Of a DNA stretch of 64,000 nucleotides, positions 11,399-24,200 are shown one piece after another. How positions within the stretch are numbered: the stretch's first letter is position 1; each line of letters opens with the position of its first letter. The notes beneath the pieces are model-generated. The model saw only the letters and a list, made by a program, of their open reading frames with translations. It did no database searches and was not told the DNA's origin. The position numbers were made by a program, and so were the translations under genes. This stretch comes from Zonotrichia leucophrys gambelii (Eukaryota; Chordata; Aves; Passeriformes; Passerellidae), in contig NC_088171.1 in assembly GCF_028769735.1 (NCBI RefSeq), forward strand, positions 64,036,216-64,100,215, given 5' to 3'.

Positions 11399-12314
11399 TG
11401 CATTGTACCCAACAAATAATTTCATATACGAACATGTCAAGTATTAAAGGGCTAAAACAAATTGCATTTTGATGAAGAAGTTTGCAAGGAGCAGTTTCCA
11501 TTTACTATTCAAAATAGCTCAGACATTATTTACTTGCATACTGCTATTATAATCCATTTTTAAAAGTGAAAACAGTAATCACATCAGCAGCTATTAAAGT
11601 CTGATGGCCTGCTTTTTCTAACACCTGCCTAATGCTTTCTAAATAGCAAACTGAATGAGGATACTCAGCCTAGGGAAAAAAACATAATAAATAAGACTGG
11701 AAGAGATTTTATTTTATAAGCATGTATATAGAAAATAAAACAAGAAATGTTATTCTTAAACCTGCAAGTTAAAATGAAGACCATAAATTTACAGTGAGGC
11801 AGCCTGTAATAATATAGGTCACATATGATGATTTTCTATTTGGAAAGACCCCATTTCAGTGTCTCATTAACAAAACACGTTAACTTCTTTTTAAAATATT
11901 CTTTAGAAGTTCTAAACAGTTGACCATATTTCACCCTTCACTTTTATTAACCTATAGGAACAGACCTGACAGGTTTGAGAGCAAGGCAGCAGCCAACTAG
12001 TTAAATCAGCAGTACTGGAAGCATAATGTGCACCCACTGAGTCACCAAGGTTATATAAACTGACACAGCAAATTAATACCACTGCTTCCCTGCCTCCCAA
12101 AATACAAACCACTCAGCTACCCAGCCATTACAAATGATATCTGTGTTTCAGAGCTAGCAGAACAACTGTCCAGAAACTGAGCTACCTACTCATTCAAGGA
12201 GAGATCTGTGGAGGTCAGATCCAAGGTGTGCTGAGCACAAGGATGTGCCATTGGCACCTGCACTGCCCCTGCTTCACCCACCTGAGGATGAATGAGGAAA
12301 TCAAGACTTTACAG

Positions 12315-12340
12315 ATCACTCCACTTATTTGTGGAGTGAT
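12315..12340. repeat. Perfect 10-bp hairpin
   Basis: ATCACTCCAC at 12315-12324, loop TTATTT, complement GTGGAGTGAT at 12331-12340. Pairing can extend imperfectly outward. Confidence 0.7.
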
Positions 12341-12538
12341 GAAAAGTCCTATAGGAAATCAGTTCTCAGGTGCATCAGAGACTGGATTGCATCTACCCAA
12401 GAGGTAACAGGGCAAAAGAACACTATGAAGTAGCTCAACTATAAAATTATATTATTATTTTATATTATATAAAAAATGTGATCAGAAGTACTCTGAAAAA
12501 TACTTCTCTAGGTACACATACTTTTTGACTCGCAGAAT

Positions 12539-12928
12539 TTAACAGTGTCTGTATGAACCTGGAGCCTCCAGAAGTGTGAGACTCTTAAGAGAAACAAAAT
12601 ACTTGCCCAATATAGCCTTAAAAAAGTCATAGCACAAAGAATTCTTAAAATAGAAGCTTGCAAAGCGCATTATATTGTCAGAGCAAATCTGTCTCCATCC
12701 CGCCAGAGATGCTGGCGCGGTGATCCGCGTGTAACTCCACCTATCTTTTAAGGCAAAAACTGTCCTAGTACCACTGCTTGTGGGTTTTAATGCAAAGTTC
12801 TGGCAATCATCCAGGGCTCCAGAAGGGAGGGAATGCAGCTTTTCAAATTTACTTTTTAGGTCATGACATAAGAGATCACACTGATGGCCACTAATGCTCC
12901 ATTTACAAATGCAGAGGGGAGTCAGCAA
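12539..12928 (-). other. Unexplained 129-codon open frame in intron 7
   Basis: An AT-rich region yet open for 129 codons on the minus strand, with a CpG-bearing core near 12700-12735 (GCTGGCGCGGTGATCCGCGT on plus). I recognise no domain in the translation. There is no Kozak-like start or adjacent splice pattern that I can defend. It may be a decayed gene or repeat fragment, a conserved non-coding element or chance. Confidence 0.25.
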
Positions 12929-13712
12929 CTTGTACTTAAAGAAAAAAGGAAAGCACTTCTAAAAAAATGCTACATTGTACAGTAACTCCATGCTTTCCCA
13001 AATTATCTAATACTTTCCCCAGAGCTCAGTAAAACATAAGCCAGAAAATATAATGTACTAAATGGAATTGAAAAACAAGGGGGAACCAGTGTATCTTTGT
13101 CCACAGCAAATAGGCAATCCTAACAAACAGTGATGTTTTTAAACTGAAGTTTCAAGAAAAATGAAGAAAAGCCCAAACATTTTAATAAAATTTTATCCTG
13201 TCCCTTATGCTTAGAACATGAAAAGGCATGCATGTTCATCACTGAAATGACCAGACTAAATCTGAGATCAGCTCACTTTTAATGTTAGTTAGTGGTATCT
13301 GGAGCTTCTATCTTCTGTGAAGAAATCCCAATTGTATGTGGTTAAGTCTTCAGGCAATGATAAAATCAAAAACCTTCTCCACTCTTTTCTCAGACTTGCC
13401 CTTTTAAGCAAAGTTAATGGTTCCATACAATTTTTTGGCTTTATACAGAATTCTTTACAGGAGCCTTTGCCAGCAAGACAGATGCCACGTTGCCTTCTAT
13501 ATCAAAATAGCAACTAAGAATGATAAGTGAGGACATCACTGGAACATAGATCCAATTAGCAGAATATGGCAAAATTGACATTTATATAACAAAGTTTCAG
13601 GTTAGTCATCTATGGCTAAATTTATACCACAGAGCTATTAATTCTCACCCTCTGAAGAGAATTACAAAAATCAGAAAACCAACAGATTTTTTTCGCCCAA
13701 CAGACTTCAGTA

Positions 13713-14255
13713 GAATCACAGAATGGTTGGGGTTGGAAGGGACCTCTGGAGATCATACAGTCCAATCCCTTGCCAAGGCAGGGTGACTTAGAGCAGGTGA
13801 CACAGGAACACATCCAGGTGGTTTTGAAAATCTCCAGAGAGGGAGACTCCACAACCTCCCTGGGCAGCCCCTTCCCGTGCTCTGCTGCCCTCAATATGAA
13901 AAGGTTCTTCCTCATGTTGAGGTGGAACTTCCTGTATTTCAGTTTATGGCCATTGCTCCTCATCCTGTCACTGGGCACCACTGAAGAGTCTGGCACCATC
14001 CTCTTGGCACCTGCCTCTGAGATATTTGTATGCTTTAATGAGATCCCCTCTCAGTCTTGTTTTCTCCAGACTAAACAGGCCCAGCTCCCTCAGTCTCTCC
14101 TCATAAGAGAGATGCTCCAGACCTCTAATTACCTTTGGGACCATCCACTGGAGCCTCTCCAGGAGCTGCTGGTCTCTCCTGTAACTGAGGAGCCCAGACT
14201 GGACACAGCAGTCCAAATGTGTCAGTCGAAGCTCCTGCATTCCTCTTTCCCAGTA
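13713..14255 (-). mobile_element. CR1 LINE 3' fragment
   Basis: Starts AGAATCACAGAATGGTTGGG with the antisense CR1 tail. It runs through CCTCCCTGGGCAGCCCCTTC and TTCTCCAGACTAAACAGGCC to CAGACTGGACACAGCAGTCC. It is the best preserved CR1 copy in the window, at about 540 bp. Open frames across it on both strands (for example 13770-14273) are remnants or chance. Confidence 0.92.
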
Positions 14256-17200
14256 ACTTGGCAACTATGGTAGGGCAGAAAGCAACTGATGCCAAAACAA
14301 AAAACTGAGCAGCATCACAACATAGGCAGACAGTATTTTCATGCCTATTGGATTTAAGAAAGCCTCTTTGCTAAATTAATACTACAGCAGTTTACACAAT
14401 TAACAATTAGCTGGAGGCACAGTAATTACTGCAAAACAACCTCCCCTGCTCCCCCCAGTCCAATACACCCCGGCCTTTCAGGAATTTTTATTTTTCCTGA
14501 TGCTGACTCCTTCAATATGTTTACATGTAGAAGTCTCCATGTCCCCTGTTCTGTCAAGCAAGCCAAGCTCTCTCTCCTAGCATCTTGTGAAATAAGCTCT
14601 CTTCTTATAACTCAACTGTTTCTCTAACACCTCATTTGCAGCTGTCCACTGGAAACCTCATGATTGATCCATCCCTGAATGCTATTTACCCTGTTCACAG
14701 TTGAATTAATCCTAATAGTTCATTTCTCAAAAGAGACTTCATAACTGAGACTGCTTTCCTCCTAAATCATTCTCACTCAATAACCTGTCATTTGCCAAAC
14801 TTTTTGGTTTGCTATTTATTATTTTTGTCTGTGCTAGATAAAATCTTTTTTGTTTTCTCTTCTATTCTAGAGTTAGTCCACAACTCCTTCACATACCAAA
14901 TTTAGTTTTCACTCCATGGGTTTTATTAGACTGAATAATCACTAGTATGCAGGAGAAAACTTCATTGGTAGAAAAGCACCCTGAACTCTAGACAGGGACA
15001 GAGCATACATGAGAAAGAGAGACTGAAGTATCTCCTCCAGACTTCCTCCCACCCTAATGGACATTTTCACACCCATTATGGCTTCCCAAATGTGCTGAAA
15101 ATCAAGGACTTTGCTTTCTATCCTGTCAGCTTTCCTAGAGCTCTGCATCAGAAACATGCTCAATTGTAAGAAGAACCAGACACTAATTGACTGGCAGCAC
15201 AACTCTCTAAATACGTATCAACAAGCAAAAAGGGAAAAAATATCTATGTCACCCAAATCCATAATGTGGATAGATTTCTATCAGCCACACAGTTTTGTGG
15301 AGACAGAAGCTGAAGCTGCAGGCCCTCCTCGAGGACCCTTGCTCTCCATCAAGGGACAGAAACCACCCTGGCACCTGAGAGTAACCACATGGACAATGGT
15401 GCTCTTTAAAATAAAGGTAAATCTTTATAAAAGGTAAATAAAGGCTTAGGACATTGTGTCAGCAAAATGGCAATTCCCACATCACTGGTGACCTGCAAAC
15501 CCAGAGCCTATCAAGTACCATCAGTTTCATTTCCTGCCCTTGTGAACACACAAAGTAAATGAAAATAAATTGTGTGGTATTCAGTGTGTCTTCTCCTCGA
15601 GGCATGGGCTTCCAGTTTAATGCTCAATAACCAGAGAGAATAAATCTATAAGGATTTAAGATTATGATCAAGGGAAAACCCTCCTGAGCCAATGGAAATG
15701 CTGGTGTGCAAGGTCTGGAGTGATTACATAATCATCTAATTAAGACAGAAACTTATTCCTATAAATGGCACCATTCCCGTTTGATTTAAAATGAGACACA
15801 GCCAACTACGTTTTGATCAAGTCTCATTTATGCAACATCAAAATAGCACTTGCTGCCTTCTACGTAAAAGGAAAAAAAAGCTGAGTGACATCTCCACAAG
15901 ATTCTTATTTCACCCTAATCCACAGAGTAACCCAAGTGATTAAAAATGAAACATTGTGTAAGTCAAAACTGCCTCTTAACCTCTTTTGGCTTTAATTCAC
16001 ACACTCTATTAGAAATACGCAGTCTAGAAATATTATGTACATATAAAAATGTGTTGCTGATTTTTAAAAATATCTCACATTTTAAATACCTATTTTTATT
16101 ACACAATCTTTCACCTACAAAAGCAGATACACCCCAAAAAAGGACACCACACAAGCTACAATACCAAAGACTTATGTTTGTACAGTTTCAGCTCCACTGC
16201 CTTGATACAATTTCACATGACATACCTAACACTCAAATAAAATGGGCTATAGAGTTTACCAAAATATCCACATTTTTGTTCCATTTACTGAAAGGTGTAG
16301 AGAAGCATTCAGAATTCCTACATGCTCACATGCACACCTCAGCCATCCACACACATCATTAGAACCTGAGCAGAACAAGTAGTTTAATGACACACTGCTG
16401 GGAAAGGCGGGGCTCAGATTTATGTAAGAATATGCTATAAGGAAGGAATAAATTATTTCTACTGCAGCTTTTAAAACAATTCTACTCTTTTTGAACACTG
16501 TAACAACCAGAATAGCATCATATTTAGAGTACCACTACAGAAATAAACAGCATCATGTGGAGAAACATAAAAAGTGTATATTCTATTGCTGTACATTTCT
16601 TTAGTTACAAATCAAACTGATGAAATGTCTGCATTTACAGTTACATTTCTAACATAAAATAGAAGCAGCATGCCAAAAGAAAGAATACTGTCATTATAAA
16701 TGTGTCCAAAAATTCATTTGTACCCTGATAAAGTCACAGGCAGCAAGAGCCTACAGCATTTGGTCTTTCAGCATCCCAAAAAATACAACAGCTGGTCTTG
16801 CCAGAAAGTTTAAAAGTAGGTATATAAGTATTTTTTAACCTGTCATTAACCGCAGTCTACATAGGTGGTGAGCAAAGAGATTATCAAAACACATGTCTTG
16901 CATTATCTTTTTTTCTGTCATAAAGTTAGAGATAAAAATGTGATTTAAAAAATTAGAATAATCCTGGTTACCATAGAGGTGTTAACCTTTCCAATATTAA
17001 TGTTCATACTAAGGCTTCTACTTTCTGCTACCTCTTCCCAGAAGTACTTGGAGTAATATTGCTAAGGCTTACATTTCAAATTACTCTCCAATCTCATATT
17101 CTAGTTTTTATATAATTCCAAGGTTGGCCCCCACCCCACAGATAAAAAAGCTGTTCTCCTGTCCAAGATATGGTAAATAAGGAAAAAAATAAATACTTCA

Positions 17201-18540
17201 GCTGTGCCCCTCTGTGCCCTTACTTTCACTGCAAGAACAAAGAACAAGTAAACGAGAACAAGTAAAGAGGGGTAACTTTTGCCAATATGCACCAAGTAGT
17301 TAAGAATACAAAATGGATTATACCAGCAGTGTATGTATATAGATACAGATATATACATTGCTTGCAAGACTATACAATTTTGAGTGCACAATGGTCACAC
17401 CACATTTAGCAGTACAGAGGGTAAATTTTGCTACCTTTAGGTAAGCAATCAATCTGACTAGACTAATGGAAAGCAAGTACATTTACAAATTAAGTATTTG
17501 TAATCAACACAAATGTAAAGAGTTCTCCCATATCAGATGAATTGCTTATAACATAATTTTCAACTTTAAATAATTATTCAATGCAAATATCAACTTTAGT
17601 GGTCAAAATTACAACTCACAGGTAGAGCCTTGATAAAGGCATGCTCCAACAGGTTATTAAAATAGCAAATAGTTCCTTTTACTCTTATCTTTTGGCTCTG
17701 GATATCTACAGAACAAAAATCCACGTGAATGGTAACAGAAAAAAAACTCTTCCAGTGGTTATGTAAAAGAATATAAAAATAATCAGAGTAGAAATTTACA
17801 TTTTATTTCTACTTCAATTAGTGCACAGCTCTAAACACCATTACTTACAAATTAACAGCATAAAAATGCTATTGGTTGCATGATTAAGAATATTGTTTCA
17901 TATGATAAACGGGGCTTTGTATGATGTAAATAGCATTATCTGCTTCATTTAAAATACACCTTTAACATTTGCTTTATTTATCTAAAGGAAATTAGCGAGA
18001 ATATCTATGCTAACATTCACTGCTCTATTTTTTTATTCTTGGTTTTATCTTCAGATAATAATTCTGTGTCCTCTCATCATCTGGTGTCACCCCACCCTTA
18101 GACACGCCTGCTTGAATTTTAGTTAACAAGATATCTGCGTATTTGCATTCTTTTACTAATTCTGATTAATATTACCCTGACAATAATGCAAAGCGACAGA
18201 CAAAAGCAAAGCAATAAACAAAAGCCCTGAAAAAATAGACATTAAGTCACCATTTCTTTCCAATTTGCTAAATCAAGTTGATAATTAACCTGTCATTGAC
18301 AGCACACCCTTTGCAAATCAGGCAATGGTGGTAACTGAGGAAATTAATTAAGCTAACTTTCATTTCATTTTGCATTTTACATTAGCTTGGCAAGTTAAGG
18401 TGAGAAATAACAAAGATGATAATAAAGTTCCACCTACGTGAATTCTTCTGAGTATTCTCAGTGCCTCCCGGAGATGACATGGCAGTAAGAAATAAGCAAG
18501 TAAAAAGAAACCCGGCACTGGTCAAGTGAAAGCTCCAGTT

Positions 18541-18910
18541 ACCAAGCAGCCCCGGCGATGTGCATCTTCAGTGATGCAGAACAAAGCCCTTTGCCAGAAG
18601 GCTGCTGCTCCAAAGCAGGGGCACCGCGACGGGCAGGTTCCGATGGGCTGTTCGCACGCAGCTGCAGCTGCACACACATGGACACCTCAAGGCAGCGCCT
18701 CCCCAGAACCTGAGCACAGGCTCCCGGCAGCTGGGCTCCACCAGAAATGCAGGCATGTATTTGGGAAGATACCACATGCTGCTGAACCAAGGGGTGCTGC
18801 GGAGACTGAAATCTTCCCAGTGGGATCTAATCCGATGACATGCAGCCACAGCATGTGTTTACTTGGCAGAGAGCTGGGAGCGGCTGCACATGATGCAGGA
18901 GCAAGGGGAA
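18541..18910. other. GC-rich patch in intron 7, function unknown
   Basis: About 370 bp that is visibly richer in G+C and CpG (about ten CpG) than the surrounding intron. All frames are fairly open here: 138 codons on the plus strand at 18526-18942, and 83 and 93 codons on the minus strand. That follows from low A+T and is not evidence of coding. It could be a conserved regulatory element, a small CpG island or an unrecognised repeat. Confidence 0.4.
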
Positions 18911-20454
18911 AGGCACAGAAGGGCTCTGAATTCTTTTTTTAATTAGGCACCGTTCACAAGGCTCACCCCTTAAAGTGCCTGTCCTTAACATGGCTTAGCT
19001 CAGATACCCCACAAACCAGATTACATACTATTCTTACTTCACACATAAAATATTAAAAGCCTTGCATGTGATTTTTAAATAGATTAGAACAGTATTCTCC
19101 ACTGAAAACTGAATTTTCTGTATTCTATATCCAGGCTACATTTTCTTCAAAAACTGAAAAAAAAATTAAAAATACAGCAACAGCATATGACTGAGAATCT
19201 CTGGCTGTGCTGATGCTGCAGTTACACAACAGTGCATTTTATGTTCAAAAACTGTAAGGCATTCCTCAGAATTGGGAACCCTGGCACACGTTGCCTTTTC
19301 AGTTTAGGAGGGTGCACAGTGATGCCAGAAACCAGGACAGCCATAGCAATTCCTTTCTTTTTCTTAAAAAGATCACATTTAGCAAACCTTCTCTGTGACA
19401 ATTATCAAAATACAGAGTAGGGACAAAAAGCTATTATATTACAAATACTTCTCCAATCGACATCATTAAAAGTAAAAACACCCAGAATGTTTGGCCTACA
19501 AAACTTGGGTTTAACTGGTGAAAATAACACCAAAAATAACTATGAGAAAGATTAAAAGAATAATAATAATCGTGAGATAATCCTGCTTCAGTCTGGACTT
19601 CAGTAATTAAAGGATGCATTCAAGTTTGAGCTGCAGACAGAACTGATTTCTATTTTTTTCCACATCAGTCATTTAAACATTAGAGACAATTAAAATATTA
19701 CACCTTAAAATATTTTCTGTTCTACATAAACTGAGTATGACAGGACTTACATTCCCATGAAATTGTTCCCTATTATCTACACAGTCTGCTATTCACCCTG
19801 GCAATGGCTGAAGAAAATCCCTGCTGTTACCCTGGCCTCCTCCACTCCTCACAAAACCAGGATTCTGCAAGGCTGATTCCAGCACAGAGTAAACTTCCAC
19901 CACAGCCAACAGGACCTGCACCTGCACACCCATGAGGCATCTTATCTTAAGTTGCAGTGATGCCAAATTTGTTGTGATACATCTGACCTCTGAAAGGGCT
20001 TTTGACTCAGTGCAATACTAGATTACAAAGAGATAGGAATCAGGGAAAAAAAGAAAGAACTACGTAAAATGCATAACTATTAAAATTTGTTGGGAGGATA
20101 AACCAGCCCCCTCAAAATGCAATGCAAAGACAAGATGAGAGGGCATATGGGTGTCTCACGAAATAAAACCCACAAGATTCTCTAAAAATATATGTAGATG
20201 AAGCAGAATTTAATAGAAAGGAAGGTTCCTGCTCTTCACTCTTACCCAGTCAGAATTAGCATTAAAAACCCCTGATAAACACAAGGTTTCAGAAGTATCA
20301 GCAACGTCAGCACTCTATGAGTTATGCTAATTCATTGTCTGAACAGTACTTTCAGGCGACAGCCATCACGCAAAATCCCGAAATCTAGTTGAGCATGGAG
20401 GCTACAAACTGCACTATTGAATCTGCAATGTAAAAAGTTACATTACAGCCAAAC

Positions 20455-20484
20455 ACACAACAAACAAACAAACAAACAAACAAA
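20455..20484. repeat. (AAAC)n microsatellite
   Basis: A run of about six AAAC units in intron 7, following ACACAC-like sequence. Confidence 0.9.
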
Positions 20485-20861
20485 GGCATTTAAAGCATTA
20501 AACTAGAAGTGGTTTAGGGTAGAAGGGACAAAACCAAAACTTACCTTTGATTGGCCAAGTTACAACAGCACACACTATTTATTTCAAGAAAATCTGACTA
20601 TCTAGTTTGCCCATAAATAATCTGGTCTCTCTATAGGAGCCTTTTGAAACTTCCTTTAGAAACCCTACTCCCTATTTACAGCTTTGAAAATTCAGGTCTT
20701 TTTCCAATATATAATCACCTTGGTAATGAATGCCATTCTATCACAACAATCCACCTAAGGCTGTATTGACACTAACAAAAATAGCCCTGTTTTCACCTCA
20801 CCAATTGAAAACTAATAAAAAATGAACAAAAGGAAATAATTCTTCATCATATCAAATTAGT

Positions 20862-21236
20862 AAGAGCTGGGGTTTTTCAGTCTGGAGAAAAGAGGACTTC
20901 AGAGAGACCTCACTGTGGCCTTAAGGGGGCTTATAAAAAGGAGGGAGAGGGACTTTTAAAATGGGCCGATAGTGACAGGACAAGGGGCAATGGATTTGAA
21001 ATGAAAGAGCGCAGGTTTAGATTAGATGTCAGGAAGAAATTCTTTACTCAGTTGGTGGTGAGGCACTGGCACAGGTTGCCCAGAGAGGTTGTGGATGCCT
21101 CGTCCCTGGAAGTGTTCAAGGCCAGGTTGGATGGGGCTCTGAGCAACCTGGGCTAGTGAGTGGCAGCCCAGCCATGGCAGAGGGGTTGGAAACAGAGGAT
21201 CTTTAAGGTCCCTTTCAGCCCAAACCATTATATATT
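20862..21236 (+). mobile_element. CR1 LINE 3' fragment
   Basis: Sense CR1 tail: TTTTTCAGTCTGGAGAAAAG, GACAGGACAAGGGGCAATGG, GGTTGCCCAGAGAGGTTGTGG, and near the end GGTTGGAAACAGAGGATC with CTTTAAGGTCCCTTTCAGCC. It is opposite in orientation to DTNBP1. The expected terminal repeat of ATTCTATGA type is decayed. Confidence 0.92.
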
Positions 21237-24200
21237 GTGTTAGTTGACAATGCAGCCTCCTTTGGGCAAAGCACAGTGGAAATGGGCTTTCTGATGACGT
21301 AATCAAAGGTAGAATTGTAGATAATTTTGTTTCTACAGTTGAAATATGCCAAACATCCCCTTTTTTCCTCTTCCATTGAAATGTAAATTCTATTTCTTGT
21401 ATAGAAAATACTATCTGTCCTGAAGACTCGATGCTTATTAACATATTAGATAAATTTCTTTCCAGTCATCTGCAAAAGAAATGTGAACACAAGATATTAT
21501 CCATTGTAGTTTGCTTCACTCCCAGTCTTAATACTTAATCCAGAAAATGTTTTGCTGCCTTGGCAAAGGCAGCTAATACATTTTCAATTACACCCCATGC
21601 TCAGTTTGTGTTGCCAACTGAGAACAAAGTTATGTTCAGAGGGTCAGCAAGAGGCAAGCAATTGCTTTTGTGCATTGTCCCAGAAAACTGAAAACTTTCA
21701 CTGTTCCTGGGTATGTATTCATAGACAGGACAAGTTCTCAAAGTATGCCATTAAATTTGAAAACTCAGCCAAACAAAATCAGATGCACACAACTCATCAC
21801 CATCCACCTGTGGGCTACAGAAATGTATATTTGAAAACTCAACACTCAACATTTCAGTGTTGGTAGTATCTGTCCAGATGTATAAAGATTCAATTATTTC
21901 CTGGGAAGGACTGAAAACAGTGAAAGACCAAGACTGAACCCTTAAATTCCTCTGTTTAAAAGGATTTTAAAACAAAAACACTGTTTTTTAAAAGGTTTGA
22001 TTTTAAGGCCATACCATTTCAAGGAAAGCAAAAAAAGAGCAAAAATAGAGGACACAAAAAGATAGATAGAGACCTAGAAACTGTAAAAATGTTAAACAGA
22101 TGCAAGAGTCTGCATACCTGAAAACATAAAAAGTAAAATCAAAAGCAAGGTAGTTATAAGGACAATTCAGAATCTTGTTTCCTGCTGCATCTGTTTCATC
22201 CTATTACACTAAAATGGAGGACTTAATTACTTAACTTATTTGCCTTTCACTCAAGGTTTGACCAGAAGTGCCTAAGACTCAAATCTTTCTGTTCCCAGAG
22301 AATGGTTATCATATATGAGAGTCTTGGTCAGTTCTTGCCACAAACAACACAGAGCATCCAAAGTTGCAAGGCCTTCCTTCCATAGCCCAGATGGGAAAGA
22401 AGCTAGTAAAACATAGTACTAACCAGAAATCTAGCAAGGTGTTTTCAGCTCATAGCAAAATTATGAGGAAAAGCCCTCATATCAGAATATAAATCTGAAA
22501 TTTTAATTCCATTTTAGCTTTATTACAAAAGAATTAAGAAATTGTTTCCTAACTGTTCTCTGGTATGACAAAGCAAGAGTTGTCTGTGCTACAAGGTTTA
22601 AATATTGAAATTTTGGACCACAAAAATGTTAAAGTAATTGAACTCCATGTGGCTGGAATTAATTTCTACCACAATGTCACCTTACTCTTGCTCAAAAGAA
22701 ACATACAGGATTATGTGCTCAAAATGACAGCTCAACTTCAAGAGCAGCTACGTCACTGAATTTATAAGCTTTGTCAACCACGAGCTGTAAAGACCTCCAC
22801 TGCATACTCCTCATGCATCTGGAAGGCAATATGAAGAGCAGGAGAAAGGAGTTTTATTTTGACAGCCATCAGAACACAGCACGATAAAGAGGATCCATAG
22901 ACTGGTTGAAAAAAAAAATCAGTTTGACATATCATTTGTTAAAGTGAGTAGATTTCAAAAAATGGCAAACAAAGAGATGGAGTCAACAAACTGCTCCAAA
23001 TAATGTGTGCTCTTAGAAAGAGGGAACAGTGAAAGTTCAGAAATTAAAGTTTGGATATAAACATATTTAAGCTCCTGATAAAAGGACTGGAAAACTGCAA
23101 TTTCAACAGCAGCATATTAGATGCATGAATAGGGATGCCAAAAAAATCTGCATATCAAATCTGACCTAATGACTTAACCTTGAAGGCAAAAGCAAGAAAA
23201 AACCACCTCTTTACTTCACAGGTCAGTTTCTCAGAGAATATTTAATAAAGCTGTTAAAACTTAAAAGGTCTTGTTTGGGAGAGACCTCCGATTCAAAAGG
23301 CTGAAAACATTGTTGTACTGTAAACAAAAGTGCTGAAAATGGTCATATGACCTGTTTCCCTGAGCTTGAATCAAATTAATCCTGCTAAAGCTTAGAAATA
23401 TGCATGACTCAGTAGCCAAAGCCATGTGCGTATCTGCCCTTGCAAAGTTGCTGCCACCTTTCATTGTCCAAAAGTGCTGTGTTGCTGATCTCCAAACAGC
23501 CTCTAGTGCTTTAGTTCTCTTTCCAGAAAAGAACTCAAAACATTGCATCCTGAACTTTCTATTAAAATGGATTTTTACAAACAATTTTGAAATCTATCAT
23601 GTATATAGCTCCTATTTGGATAAACTAGAAGTACACTCAACAACATATGTTATTATGACTGTGCAATTCCACTACTTTCAAAACTTTTGGTTTTTTCTCT
23701 ACTCTCTCACTACTGATTACCTACCCCATTATCTACTCCACTCTTCCCTCTTCTAATGAGATTAACAGTATTCTGTAACTATTTACTACACAATCCTGGC
23801 TGCTCTGGAACGAAAGGAATGTTAACTCTAAAAAGAAAAAAAATAAATTAAAAAATGGTACCATGTGCCTAGAAGGATGATGGAATGATTTGAAATCTCA
23901 GTGCAGGCCCAAATGCACTAGGTTTCAAGTATCAGAAGCAAATAACCACATATGTGCTATCCAATTTCCAGCCTCTCAGCTGTAAAATGAAAATGATACT
24001 TTCTAAACGATGCAAGAGCACAACCCATCAAATACTAAAATCAAAACCACACATAAATACCAAGTAAACTAAACTCTACTATTGCAAGAAATTGCCAAGA
24101 TTCAGAACAGAACACTTTTTTTTAGCATCTTTATGAGTGTCAGCCAAGACAGGACAGCACAGAGCATAAGCCAGGTCCTACAAGCAGTTCTCCCAAGACT

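Noticed and set aside
13770..14273. A 167-codon frame on the plus strand
   Set aside because: It lies antisense over a CR1 tail, which explains the sequence.
21022..21444. A 140-codon minus-strand frame
   Set aside because: Mostly antisense to the CR1 copy at 20862-21236.
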